64,000 nt of DNA. Origin: Cliona cf. orientalis. Taxonomy: Eukaryota > Porifera > Demospongiae > Clionaida > Clionaidae. A model generated the notes under the pieces. The model did not search any database and was not told the origin of the DNA. It saw nothing but the letters and a program-made list of their open reading frames with translations. Position numbers and translations under genes: made by a program. Below, in pieces: positions 26,581 to 38,402 of this stretch; position 1 is the stretch's first letter, and each line of letters begins with the position of its first letter. The stretch spans positions 7,450,609 through 7,514,608 of the forward strand of contig OZ005700.1 in assembly GCA_963930775.1 (NCBI GenBank), written 5' to 3'.

Positions 26581-27583
26581 AGCTGGCAAATAAGTACTTG
26601 CTGGCGCCTCATCATCATCTCTCAGGCCACTGGGTTCGTCCACAAGGAAGGTGTGGGCACCATCAATACAACTCCACAACAGGTGCCCGCACCCATAACA
26701 CACAGCTAAACCCTATCAAAGGTACACTGCTGTACTATTCTACATGTACACGCATCTAGCAGCTCATCGTTAATATTCACCAAGTCATTTGAGTGACACC
26801 AATCAGTTGGAAGCTGTATTGTATTGTGGAATTCCGGGCATCGCCTGCTGTGGCGTGGTCGTTACTACTTACATTACTATCAGCCTCCCTGGTGGTACCA
26901 CGTAGTCGATCATCACCAACAGCAAAGCCTGCTTGCTGGGTGGTACCACGAGGACGACCACCAGTAACAAAGTAGCCAGTTTCTTTGGTAGTATCATGAT
27001 GAGGTCTACCACCATTTAATATGGCCTACCGAAAACTTCGGCCATCAGCTTCGGTTGTGTTCTGTAGTCTACCTTGCTTCCCAAAACTCCCCCCACAACC
27101 AGTACAGGCAATAGCACGAAAGTTATTCACTTCGCCACATTTCTTGCACCATAGATACAAAATATCTATGCTTACACGCCTTTGTAGGGCGAGATACCAG
27201 TACTATATATCATAGACTCGTTTTAATATATATATTCCTTATGGCTAAAATCTTACAACACTTCACAACGAAGAAAAGTTGGACTGTGCCGTCTTGATCA
27301 AGATTTGGAATTTCCTGGTTGGCACTTTGTCTTCCTCGTGTCTTCTTGAGTTTCAGAGTCTGAAACACAAGCCATGCGCGCAGGCGAGTGCGGTAATTAG
27401 ATACCTGGTAAAGGTCGTCACGTTTATGTGCTCGTGAGCGGAAGACATTGCAAATGCATGGCTTCCCTGTACTCAAAGTACCATAACTTTGATTCTAAGG
27501 TGTGAATCACAATTTCGTCCGGTCAAATTTCTAGTTTCGACACATTCTGAGTGCTTATGTAAAAATTGTGTCCCCAAGTGCTC

Positions 27584-27599
27584 CCCCCCCCCCCCCCCA
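27584..27599. repeat. Poly-C tract at duplication junction (block 1/2)
   Basis: A run of about 15 C lies immediately left of the junction between block 1 and block 2. The equivalent tract at 36721-36733 marks the block 2/3 junction. Confidence 0.9.
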
Positions 27600-27603
27600 T
27601 GAA

Positions 27604-28968
27604 TTAATTACAATAATAGTGTAGTACACATCTACACTGGGGTATTCCAGCCCCTTTACAAATGTAAACATTGAGGGCTGCTGTGCTGAAAGGGCCTTTG
27701 GGAGAACGGACTGAGTAGCTACATACCATTGATGATCGTAAAGGAAGTTCCTTCTTTGTCTTGAATGAGAGGTAGGAAGTATTTAGTCTCGTGTACCAGA
27801 CCACTCCCTCCCCAGCTCTGGATGTATTGCATCACCAGCGCGGGGAAGGGAGGGTCTGGCCACTGTTGCACTGTTTCCGTGGCACATGTTGGAATGTGGA
27901 TATGACCAATGAGATTCAAGCTAGGGTAATGATTAGAAACTTTGAATGCACCTGGAGTAAAGATCAAAGCATGGTAATCATCACTTGTACACTTGTGGAG
28001 TAAGATCAATGCACTATCTGTAAACACTGGTGACCACACTACAAGCTGTTATGCACATTTCCCAGCCACATGCATTCCTCTGTGTCACAGAAACTGTGCA
28101 ACAGTGGCCAGGCCCTCCCTTCCCTGCGCTGGTGATGCAATACATCCAGAGCTGGGGAGGGAGTGGTCTGGTACACGAGACTATAAGAAAGTGTGGTGCA
28201 ATCTTGTCTTCTAAAATGGCCTAATAATAATAATAATAATCGCATTGCATAGTGATAATGAGTACATTTTATACAGTGGCATAGCCAGGGTATGGCAGAG
28301 TCAGGCTCTCGCCACACCAATCTTTACAAGATTATTAGATAAGCTTATGAGCTTGTGTGAACAATGCTCAATATCAGCTCCTAAACATTGAGCATCACCC
28401 CCCACTTTTCAACACACTTTATCCACACCACGTTCATGGGCTAGCTATGCCCCTGTATTATAGATTTCTTACTGTCCCCAATTCTTCCACTGACTGCTGG
28501 AGGAGTGGAGTTTTAAAACCATGTACTCCAATGGTGGCCACAACATCGGTGATGCTCCCAACTTTAGCCAGAACCTTCTTTTGGAGATCAGCAGCATTTT
28601 GTTCGGATGCTTTGATGTTCAACAACAATAATAATAATGACATCTAGAGAATTCAGAACTTACCAATATTGCCAATAATGGATACAACTTTATCCTCAGC
28701 AGGATTTCCCAGCCTAGCAAGAACCTTCTTTGCTGATTCTTCTGATCTGAATACTCCAACAACCTTGATACCAACTGCATCAAACATGCATGATGATAAT
28801 TAACATAAATTTTAATTTGAAGTGCTATATTATTATAGAGCACTGCATGCAGTAGCAAATTTACTATGATAGCCAAATATCTAGATCTATACCTTTCTAT
28901 AGGGTAGCCTTGATGAATCCCTGTCCAATTATCCCTGAGGCTCCAAACACGACAATTATCTTCGACAT
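27604..28968 (-). pseudogene. SDR-like gene copy 3 (A'), truncated and interrupted
   Basis: E1 28893-28968, E2 28664-28774, E3 28473-28609 and E4 27727-28220 survive; E5 and E6 are missing because the block junction falls between E4 and E5. E1 carries an in-frame stop (CTCGAGAAAG changed to CTATAGAAAG, Glu to TAG). E4 is split by a 398-bp foldback transposon. E3 lacks the 2-nt insertion of copy A, so copy A's frameshift arose after the duplication or was repaired here. TATAAAAG (29062-29069) and GATGCTGACGTGTATA (29130-29145) are retained. Confidence 0.85.
27785..28182. mobile_element. 398-bp foldback transposon with ~95-bp inverted repeats in SDR exon 4
   Basis: Left AGTCTCGTGTACCAGACC... 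mirrors right ...GGTCTGGTACACGAGACT, and complementarity runs about 95 bp inward on each side with a few mismatches, leaving a central ~200 bp. The uninterrupted site in copy A (GTATTTTGCAATAAG) shows that about 4 bp (TGCA) was lost at insertion rather than duplicated. No ORF of its own. An equal-length copy is at 36911-37308. Confidence 0.9.
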
Positions 28969-29271
28969 GATGGCGTTTCTGGTAGCTGTAGATGTTCCGG
29001 CACAAATACTTATAATACCACTATTAAAGTCTTCTCAATGCAACCAAGACATATACCCAGTCTTTTATAGTAAAAATTAAGCTTTGTCTGCCATGGTGTA
29101 TACAGATTTGCAGTCTGTATAATGATTATGATGCTGACGTGTATACCCTTCCTGATTGTAGTTTGATTGTTGTTAATTTGATTGAGTAATCAATGTCCGG
29201 CTTGCAAGCAACAATTTTACAAAGAAGCACGCCTTGGAAAGATGAAAAGACTACGTACAATATCATATAGT

Positions 29272-31126
29272 TCCAGTAGCACTGATCATGGAGGAAGCAG
29301 CAAGGCGGGGGCTAGCTCGGAAACCCCAGAGGAGCACATCTACAAAGAATCACCAGAAGAGGTGTGAGAAGTAGTACTAGGTTGTTGCAGACCATATGGG
29401 GCTCTCTCTTAGCAAATTATGCCAGGAGCATGCTACCCCCCTCCAATACATTTCTTCATTAGACCTATAGCTACAAGCTTCCTTTCAATATCTAAGAAAG
29501 CTATAATAATATTATTATACATGTACCTGAACCTTACCTTTATCACATTTCGCCGGATGCAAAGCATTGGTGATCGTGAAGATCCTATCTATGACACTAT
29601 TGAAGAGATGCATATTGGGCAACCTCTGGCCAGCTTGGAGAATAGACCACCAAAGGCTAGACGGCAAGTGCAAGATTCATGCACATGTGCATGTATACAC
29701 ACAAGAATTTTCATCCTGTATGTGCTACCTTTTCTGGTGAGTACTCTAGCCTATAATTACAAGTCCATCAGATCAAAATTAAATATATTTACAAGCTGTT
29801 GAGGGTCATAAAGATAAGTCTAAATTGAAGGAGGAGCGCCGGGGACCAGTCTAAGTTCTATGTTCCACTGCTGGAGAGAAGCTCTCAGCTCGTAGAAGAG
29901 GGCATTTTGAGTGAGGCCGTCAAGCTTGAGATTGATGCCACACCCCTTCCCCTCAGGAGGAAGGCTGCAAGGAAGAGGAGCATTGAGGAGGTACGTAGAC
30001 AAGGAGAATGAATAGCAAGAGGTGAGTGATGGGCAATACAATGTAATGGATAAATTATTATTGCTGTGCTATATTGATAATACTATGCCCCACCAAAACT
30101 ATTGTGGAGAACCAATGTACCAATCAAATCAGAAAGACAAATTCTCCCTTAAAAGTTCCGGTCCATTTTATGATGTGGAACACTTTGCTGAGCTGTAGTG
30201 CTGAGTTGTAGTGCATGATGTAGCGTCGTAGCAATGAATTACATAACTGGTTGATGTGGTTTGGGCAGGTGGGGAACAGAACACTTCAATCCCTTTAAAC
30301 AACCTGGCCTTGAAACAGCCTTCATCCTTTTTGATGGATATCTGCAATCTTGTTGATCATTAATTAAGTAGATGTGGCGTTTGTTTTGGACCCTTCGCAG
30401 TGTTCTCTGTACTGAAGGCTTGTTGGGCCGATATGCCTCAGGTATCATGATGCTAGGGAGAATACTACTTCAGTGCGGGACTGTACTGCATACACTAAAA
30501 ATATATGACATTGTATCAGCCAATTATTAGCAATATTTCTCATTGTGTACATACAGGGCTCTCCTTTGAGAACAAATGCCCTCAGAGAACTAAGCACAAA
30601 TATGAGGTGCGTATGTAGCTATAGTAACACTACACACATACACAGAAAAAATATGAATAATTTTATTGTCGTTATATAGGAGGAGACTACTTCTCTGGAG
30701 AACTTTACACCAGTGTCACAGAAGAATCACAGAGAAAGAACTGCGCCAGAGGATCCTTGGCACAGGGAAAAGTGGTAGGACGTATACTTTCAATTTGCTA
30801 ATTAATAGCCAGCATCAAGACATATTGGATCCGGTCTTATGGTTTGTACGTATATACGATTGCAGCAAAGAAGATGAAGGTTGAGACCACTGGCACCAAT
30901 TGCATTGCTAGTTGGACCAGGCAAAGGAAAGGTACCCTCACTAAAGCACAGATCTCAGGACCACTAGAGCTATATACAGGACTCCCCTAGTTTAGTACAT
31001 GCATAGTAGTCTACCTAATTTTTTAGTATAAGTCTTGTTTACACATTTATTTCCATTGCAGAATAGTCAAAATGCAGTTGATATCAAGGGAGGGATTCCC
31101 AGGATGAGACCAGTTGTAGACAATTG
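29272..31126 (+). pseudogene. Kinesin KIF20 3'-end duplicate K2
   Basis: Segments 29272-29364, 29558-29664, ~29790-30022, 30556-30606, 30680-30777, 30865-30990 and 31062-31126 match the same kinesin exons as K1. The acceptor before 29558 is again destroyed (TTTCGCCGGATGC), the GAATAG stop is shared with K1, and the 30556 exon has lost about 9 bp. No promoter or motor region. It is a passenger of the block 2 duplication. Confidence 0.85.
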
Positions 31127-31333
31127 ACCAGTAACGGTAACCAATGCATAACAAATGTACTAGCTAACTGCATAATTTTATTATCTACAAATTGTTTATG
31201 TGCCATGTATTGTCCTTAAATATTAAATTATCCGATTATACATCTTTATAATTAATTTTTTCCTGCACAAATTCTAATACAAAAACCATTATCTTAATAC
31301 TAATAATTAATTTTATTGTTTCTGAATTTGTAC

Positions 31334-32664
31334 TCAGTAGAGAGTTCCGTTCTCTGTTAGTCTCTTGAGGTTATCAGGCACCACTTTCATAGACTCTCCC
31401 TTTGTGTTTGGGTGGAGGACCAAGCCTAGCAGACCGTTGCCTATCTCAATGTTATCACAGCAGGAGAAGGAGGGATCCATGCCCAGTGGGGTTGACGAGT
31501 CATCCCAGGGTGTCACAAAACACGAGACGACAAACTGTATAAAAATTAATAGAGTAGTATATAGAACCAGGACTGCTATGCTGAAGCACAATGGTTATTC
31601 TTAGAATAAGTGACAAACTATAAAATTAAGTGATGGTGTGGTATATAGAGTAGTTTGTCTTTATCATTTTTAATGCTCAGTTATTCAATGTCAGGGAATA
31701 CTAGTGGTGTGGGCAGGTGGGAATTTGTGACCACATCAATATTTTGGTTAGCACATCAAAGAAATATGGGTATTGAAGGCAGGATGGTTGCTCTTATTGG
31801 TTATGACATTGTTATCTTACCTCATTGATGCGCACTGGCTTGTCTTTGTGTTCTGCCATTATGACTTGGGCAAGCTTCAGTAAGGAACCGCTGGCAATAG
31901 TGATGTGACCAAAGTTGGGAAATGGTTGATAAGCTGTTCCACCTATGAAGAATTTCATTTATAATCTCAATAATTCTGATATATACTGTATACACAATGC
32001 ATCTAGTTTGGGGTAGCTACCAGCCGCTTGTGAAGGGGATGGTACCCCAGACTGACTACATACCATTGATGATTGTAAAGGACGTTCCTTCTTTGTCTTG
32101 AATGAGAGGTAGGAAGTATTTTGCAATAAGAAAGTGAGGTGCAACCTTGTCTTCTAAAATGGCCTATGGCAATAATAATAAAAATCACATCGCATACTGA
32201 TACATAATATTATAGATTCCTTACTGTCCCCAGTTCTTCCACTGACTGCTGGAGGAGTGGAGTTTTATGAGCATGTACTCCAATGGTGGCCACAACATCG
32301 GTGATGGTCCCCACTTTAGCCAGAACCTTCTTTTGGAGATCAGCAGCATTTTGCTCGGATGCTTTGATATTCAACAACAATAGTAATAATGACATCTAGT
32401 GAATTCAAAACTTACCAACATTGCCAATAATGGATACAAATTTGTCCTCGGCAGGATTTCCCAGCCTAACAAAAACCTTCTTTGCTGATTCTTCTGATCT
32501 GAATATTCCCACTATCTTGATACCAGCTGCATCAAATTGTTAAATTTTGAAGAGAGGACTGCGGTAGCAAATTGTTGAACATCTATACCTTTCTCGAGGG
32601 TAGCCTTGATGAATCCCTGTCCAATTATCCCTGAGGCTCCAAACACGACGATTATCTTCGACAT
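31334..32664 (-). CDS. SDR-like Rossmann protein, copy 4 (B'), intact
   Basis: E1 32589-32664, E2 32416-32526, E3 32225-32361, E4 32064-32163, E5 31821-31942, E6 31334-31534; 248 codons plus stop with the same exon lengths as copy B. The block 2 duplicate of B. Differences are mostly silent or conservative; E2 reads KKVFVRLGNPAEDKFVS where B has KKVLARLGNPAEDKVVS. The cofactor-binding FGASGIIGQG is present and the catalytic Tyr/Lys are replaced as in B (ITIASGSL). Function as for copy B: a cytosolic, probably non-catalytic NAD(P)-binding protein. Confidence 0.8.
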
Positions 32665-32747
32665 GATATAGTTGTAGATGTGACTGGGCACAGATACATG
32701 TAGTTAAGTCTTCTCAATACTCACTATGCAAGCAAGAAGTACTCAAT

Positions 32748-32810
32748 CTTTTATACAATTCTGCACAGTGCCATAGATAGCGCACAGTGCTTACGATGCT
32801 GACATGTATA
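32748..32810 (-). promoter_or_regulatory. Promoter of SDR copy B'
   Basis: TATAAAAG on the minus strand at 32748-32755 (84 bp from the ATG) and GATGCTGACATGTATA at 32795-32810, as in copy B. Confidence 0.65.
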
Positions 32811-34221
32811 CCCTTCCTGATTGTCGCTTGACTGCTGTTTAATAATTTGATTGAGTAGTCGATGCCCGGCTTGCAAGCAACAAAGGATCATGCAGTCACG
32901 TCTTGGCAAGATGAAAAAACTACTGTATGCGTATAATGTCATGTAGCTCTAGATCTCTAGAACACATACCCGCGTGTGCTGCATCTTTATCCTTCCTCTA
33001 TCTGCATAGAGTCAGAGATGAGAGCTGCAGCACTAGTCTCGATCGCCCTTGTGCATGCGCCTGTTGACGACCTTTACCTATACAATAGTACCTGTGCTCA
33101 GTTGTGTGCATGGAAGCTCTAGTCTCGTCCCCAGACTCCGCCCCAAAAAAGAAGGGGCAGGGTCTGAGAACAAGCTCGAGACTATGGAAGCTCGGATTGA
33201 TATTGACAAACTTGGAGGAGCCTAGAGGCAAGGTGAGGTACTATCATAATTACGTGAGCATGAGGTGGGGATATGACACCTAAACCACATCAAAATCATT
33301 CATGTTGTATGACCATGCCCTTTTAATTGCATATGTCTCAGGGGTGTGGCCGAAAGTGTTCATTTAATGTTCTCAATGGACCACAAGGGAGGGGCCAGGC
33401 CACGCCCAAAACAGCACCACCCTGTGCCTCAAGGACCACCATTCTCAATCAAGTGTTGACTGGCCACCGAATCAATATATACAGCTTCCTCAAGGCCAAA
33501 ATGCACACAAATCCTTCTGCCACACTGCCCACACAAGAACTCACTCATTTCCTGTGTGGGCAGAGTAATACCACCTCATTGCAACCACATCTGCTTCAAA
33601 CCATCGTCACCTCCTGACCGGCCCTATGGTGCTCTCGATCACATCACCGTACAATGCCTCATTAACTGGCATGATCTCACCTTTGACCTCTTGCCACGCC
33701 CCAGACACACCTGGTGGGGTTCAAAGGTCACACCGAATCCGGGACACGTTCACCTATCGCCGCAGCCCAGTCGTACGCCCCAATGACGAAGCATTGGCTT
33801 GTGAAACCACGCCCAACCGGAGGCAGCATTAACGCACACACACTCGCATGGTCACACCCACAAGCTAAATTAGGCCTAATTAGCTCTTTTTTAGGCATTA
33901 AATGGAATGGGACACTTGTGATACCATCCCCCATAGCCCCATGGTGGAGGTGTGGAAAAGCCTTACAGTCAAGGAACTCTTCTCCATACTTAGCCTTGCA
34001 TATAGGGTTACTATGCTTTCTGTTAATTCAGGACAGAGATACTGACAGCCAGCAATATCATCATGCATATCCCCCCATATGACAGGAAAATTGTCGAAGT
34101 ACTCTGCATCCAAGGGGAAAGCCATGGCAGCAGCCTCATCTTCCAAAAGGTTTTCAAGTGATATGCTTTGGTCCTCTAAAAGCTTGGGATTGATAAAGCT
34201 GGGCTTACAGTATCACATAAG

Positions 34222-34557
34222 CAGGGGCGGATCCAGAACATCAAGTTGGGGGGGTCATATACTAAATAATCGTGTGCAAAGCGCGTGCGAAATTTTTGGC
34301 CACGCCCATTTTCGCGAAAACCACGCCCATATCGTTGCCGTGAACGAGACAAACAGCTCGAGATGTCAATGGAATAATGAAACCCGACTTTCTCACCGTA
34401 CAAACAGCCATATTTTGTGTCAGATCAAGGTTAATTAGTTGAAGAAAGGGTGGTAAAGCTGGCTGTTTAGCCAAGCACTGCAAGCTGGTACAAGATATTC
34501 AGCCCTGGAAGGGGGGGTCATCTGCCCCCCATGACCCCCCTCCTGGATCCGCCCCTA
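34222..34557. mobile_element. MITE with CAGGGGCGGATCCAG terminal repeats (block 2)
   Basis: Orthologous to 25398-25741; the right end is CTGGATCCGCCCCTA with a last-base change. The ATAAG flanks are retained. Confidence 0.85.
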
Positions 34558-35193
34558 ATAAGTGTCTCATATTGGGAAAAAAATTTGGAATGTTTGCATG
34601 CATCCACCATACTGCCCTTTTGACAAGCAAGGACGATGCAGGTGAGGGCTTTTCTCCCAAATATCACCGTCTTTAACAGCCAGGAAACCAAACAGGCCAC
34701 GATAGTGCTTATCTAGTTTGGCAATAGCATTCACTTCACCTTGAAGGTGGCAATACTGAGTCATGCTTGCCTCCCTCACAGTACTGGAAAATAGGTCACA
34801 GACTGACATCTGTCCACGTCCATATTGGTTTGCTAGAGACTGTATCTCAGTAGGAAAGCTCATATCCCACTCATTGACAGGCTTCACATTTGAGTCAATG
34901 AAGACACAGCCAACATGCTGGCTTGATGAAATAGCATTAGACCTACAATAGGCACAGGAGTACTGTGCTTTGCAGGTCAGTTGTCTAGGAAAAGTTTAAA
35001 AATAGGGAATGGCACCTGTCTCTGTCACTATATAAACTGACAATCTTTTGTGACTTGTAGTATAACTAAATTAGCATTTCAGAGCCACTGCCTATTTACC
35101 CTTTCCTCTGGACAACTGACTTGCAAAGCACAGTACCATCGCTCCTTAGTTGATGTACCCCTCTCAGTATACACAAACCCCGCTGTATAGCTA

Positions 35194-35396
35194 GGTAAGG
35201 TAAACTGGGGTAATTTCGTATGCAGGGCAATTCCGTATCCTCGTGTTCCCCGTTCCACAATGCAAGCATTTATGAAGTGAGCCGGCAGTATACCTAGTAG
35301 CTATTAGAAGCTACGTAGGACGCCTGAAAGCACGTCGACTACGCGCGTTGTGTAGCAGAAATCACAAAGAAACGAACTTACCCCGGTTTACCTTAC
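35194..35396. mobile_element. MITE with GTAAGGTAAACTGGGGTAA ends (block 2)
   Basis: Duplicate of 26379-26580 with the same ends and flanks. Confidence 0.8.
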
Positions 35397-36197
35397 AGCT
35401 GGCAAATAAGTACTTGCTGGCGCCTCATCATCATCTCTCAGGCCACTGGGTTCGTCCACAAGGAAGGTGTGGGCACCATCAATACAACTCCACAACAGGT
35501 GCCCGCACCCATAACACACAGCTAAACCCTATCAAAGGTACACTGCTGTACTATTCTACATGTACACGCATCTAGCAGCTCATCGTTAATATTCACCAAG
35601 TCATTTGAGTGACACCAATCAGTTGGAAGCTGTATTGTATTGTGGAATTCCGGGCATCGCCTGCTGTGGCGTGGTCGTTTAAAATACTACTTACATTACT
35701 ATCAGCCTCCCTGGTGGTACCACGTAGTCGATCATCACCAACAGCAAAGCCTGCTTGGTGGGTGGTACCACGAGGACGACCACCAGTAACAAAGTAGCCA
35801 GTTTCTTTGGTAGTATCATGATGAGGTCTACCACCATTTAATATGGCCTACCGAAAACTTCGGCCATCAGCTTCGGTTGTGTTCTGTAGCCTACCTTGCT
35901 TCCCAAAACTCCCCCCACAACCAGTACAGGCAATAGCACGAAAGTTATTCACTTCGCCACATTTCTTGCACCATAGATACAAAATATCTATGCTTACACG
36001 CCTTTGTAGGGCGAGATACCAGTACTATATATCATAGATTTATATATATTCCTTATGGCTAAAATCTTACAACACTTCACAACGAAGAAAAGTTGGACTG
36101 TGCCGTCTTGATCAAGATTTGGAATTTCCTGGTTGGCACTTTGTCTTCCTCGTGTCTTCTTGAGTTTCAGAGTCAAGCCATGCGCGCAGGCGAGTGT

Positions 36198-36518
36198 AGT
36201 CTCGCAAGCCACACCCTTCAATCTCCGAGAGAAAGAGGGTCTGGTAACTTTGCGTACATCGAGTTGTGCTGCTGGAATGCAATAATGGACCGTTTTACGT
36301 GACGTCACGTTAAGTTTAGATTGCGCGGCGCGCGCTTGCCTATCATTCATACAGGCGCGCGATGTTTAGTAACATTGCGCGTGTGCGTGACTATGGTAAC
36401 GCTGAAAATCTGCAATCTGATTGGTCGCTCCAGGATCTTGGAGCGTGTACAACTCAATGTACGCGAAGTTACCAGACCCTCTTTCTCTCGGAGATTGAAG
36501 GGTGTGGCTTGCGAGACT
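36198..36518. mobile_element. 321-bp foldback MITE with AGTCTCGCAAGCC ends, block 2 only
   Basis: The left arm AGTCTCGCAAGCCACACCC is mirrored by GGGTGTGGCTTGCGAGACT, with arms extending over 50 bp. AGGCGAGTG is present on both sides as a 9-bp target duplication. The empty site is preserved in block 1 around 27384, so insertion followed the block duplication. Confidence 0.9.
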
Positions 36519-36735
36519 AAGGCGAGTGCGGCAATTAGATACCTGGTAAAGGTCGTCACGTTTATGTGCTCGTGAGCGGAAGACATTGCAAATGCATGGC
36601 TTCCCTGTACTCAAAGTACCATAACTTTGATTCTAAGGTGTGAATCACAATTTCGTCCGGTCAAATTTCTAGTTTCGACACATTCTGAGTGCTTATGTAA
36701 AAATTGCGTCCCCAAGTGCTCCCCCCCCCCCCCAT

Positions 36736-38094
36736 GAATTAATTACAATAATAGTGTAGTACACATCTACACTGGGGTATTCCAGCCCCTTTACAAATGT
36801 AAACATTGAGGGCTGCTGTGCTGAAAGGGCCTTTGGGAGAACGGACTGAGTAGCTACATACCATTGATGATCGTAAAGGAAGTTTCTTGAATGAGAGGTA
36901 GGAAGTATTTAGTCTCGTGTACCAGACCACTCCCTCCCCAGCTCTGGATGTATTGCATCACCAGCGCGGGGAAGGGAGGGTCTGGCCACTGTTGCACTGT
37001 TTCCGTGGCACATGTTGGAATGTGGATATGACCAATGAGATTCAAGCTAGGGTAATGATTAGAAACTTTGAATGCACCTGGAGTAAAGATCAAAGCATGG
37101 TAATCATCACTTGTACACTTGTGGAGTAAGATCAATGCACTATCTGTAAACACTGGTGACCACACTACAAGCTGTTATGCACATTTCCCAGCCACATGCA
37201 TTCCTCTGTGTCACAGAAACTGTGCAACAGTGGCCAGGCCCTCCCTTCCCTGCGCTGGTGATGCAATACATCCAGAGCTGGGGAGGGAGTGGTCTGGTAC
37301 ACGAGACTATGAGAAAGTGTGGTGCAATCTTGTCTTCTAAAATGGCCTAATAATAATAATAATAATCGCATTGCATACTGATAATGAGTACATATTATAC
37401 AGTGGCATAGCCAGGGTATGGCAGAGTCAGGCTCTCGCCACACCAATCTTTACAAGATTATTAGATAAGCTTATGAGCTTGTGTGAACAATGCTCAATAT
37501 CAGCTCCTAAACATTGAGCATCACCCCCCACTTTTCAACACACTTTATCCACACCACGTTCATGGGCTAGCTATGCCCCTGTATTATAGATTTCTTACTG
37601 TCCCCAATTCTTCCACTGACTGCTGGAGGAGTGGAGTTTTAAAACCATGTACTCCAATGGTGGCCACAACATCGGTGATGCTCCCAACTTTAGCCAGAAC
37701 CTTCTTTTGGAGATCAGCAGCATTTTGTTCGGATGCTTTGATGTTCAACAACAATAATAATAATGACATCTAGAGAATTCAGAACTTACCAATATTGCCA
37801 ATAATGGATACAAATTTGTCCTCGGCAGGATTTCTCAGCCTAGCAAGAACCTTCTTTGCTGATTCTTCTGATCTGAATACTCCAATAACCTTGATACCAA
37901 CTGCATCAAACACGGTGATAATTAACATAGATTTTAATTTGAAGTGCTATTATGATCATTATAGAGCACTGCATGCAGTAGCAAATTTACTATGATAGCC
38001 AAATATTTAGATCTATACCTTTCTCGAGGGTAGCCTTGATGAATCCCTGTCCAATTATCCCTGAGGCTCCAAATACGACAATTGTCTTCGACAT
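36736..38094 (-). pseudogene. SDR-like gene copy 5 (A''), truncated and interrupted
   Basis: E1 38019-38094 is intact (Glu codon restored relative to A'). E2 is 37790-37900, E3 37599-37735, and E4 about 36863-37346 is split by the foldback element at 36911-37308 with an additional 9-bp loss. E5 and E6 are absent, as in A'. E2 carries ACAAATTTGTCCTCGG like copy B' rather than the A/A' form, suggesting gene conversion. The TATA region is altered (CTTAAATTTTATAG) and the upstream element reads GATGCTGATGTGTATA. Non-functional. Confidence 0.8.
36911..37308. mobile_element. Second copy of the 398-bp foldback transposon
   Basis: Same site, length and ends as 27785-28182; carried by duplication rather than independent insertion. 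Confidence 0.9.
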
Positions 38095-38402
38095 GATGGT
38101 GTTTCTGGTAGCTGCAGATGTGCCGGCACAAAATTATTAATACCACTATTAAAGTCTTCTCAATGCAACCAAGATATATACCCAGTCTTAAATTTTATAG
38201 TAAAAACTAAGCTTCGTCTGCCATGGTGCATACAGATTTGCAGTCTGTATAATTATTATGATGCTGATGTGTATAGCTACGTATACCCTTCCTGATTGTA
38301 GTTTGATTGTTGTTAATTTGATTGAGTAATCAATGCCCGGCTTGCAAGCAACAAAGAAGCACGCCTTGGAAAGATGAAAAGACTACGTACAATATCATAT
38401 AG

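Larger units (their letters stand above)
25070..27170 (-). pseudogene. Decayed transposon-like gene with zinc ribbon and GRPxGTT repeats (block 1)
   Basis: Reading right to left, the minus strand encodes a zinc-ribbon segment around 27090-27155 (WCKKCGEVN...CTGCGG). After one in-frame stop come repeated units of the type GGRPRGTTQQAGFAV at about 26870-27010. An open exon of about 105 residues follows (25760-26071, starting KPVNEWDMSFPTEIQSLANQ), then an open stretch at 25070-25375 (DEAAAMAFPLDAEYFDNFPV). GRPxGTTxEAG-type repeats are, from memory, common in cnidarian and sponge transposon-associated proteins. The family is not otherwise recognised. Two MITEs interrupt it (25398-25741 and 26379-26580), and the stop makes it a likely relic. 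Exon order beyond this is inferred. Confidence 0.4.
19056..27600. repeat. Tandem segmental duplication, block 1
   Basis: Block 1 runs from the TTAATTACAATAATAG sequence inside copy A to the poly-C tract at 27584-27599. In order it contains SDR copy A (E4-E1), kinesin tail fragment K1, SDR copy B and a decayed transposon-like gene region. Block 2 starts with the same TTAATTACAATAATAG sequence directly after the poly-C. Sequence outside indels is nearly identical between blocks, implying a recent event. Confidence 0.85.
33895..35998 (-). pseudogene. Decayed transposon-like gene (block 2 copy)
   Basis: The duplicate of 25070-27170: the zinc ribbon near 35912-35977, GRPRGTT-type repeats near 35690-35840, the long open exon at about 34576-34887 and the DEAAAMAF stretch at 33898-34146. 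It carries the same in-frame stop between ribbon and repeats, so the decay predates the duplication. The two MITEs (34222-34557 and 35194-35396) are at identical sites. Confidence 0.4.
27601..36735. repeat. Tandem segmental duplication, block 2
   Basis: Same order as block 1: SDR copy A' (truncated), kinesin tail K2, SDR copy B', decayed transposon-like region. It is about 590 bp longer, mainly because it holds two extra foldback elements, 27785-28182 and 36198-36518. A third partial block starts at 36736 with the same TTAATTACAATAATAG sequence. Confidence 0.85.

Noticed and set aside
27791..28214. Open frames of 64-106 aa on both strands at 27.8-28.2 kb and 36.9-37.4 kb
   Set aside because: They lie in the inverted arms of the foldback transposon and read as mirror images of each other.
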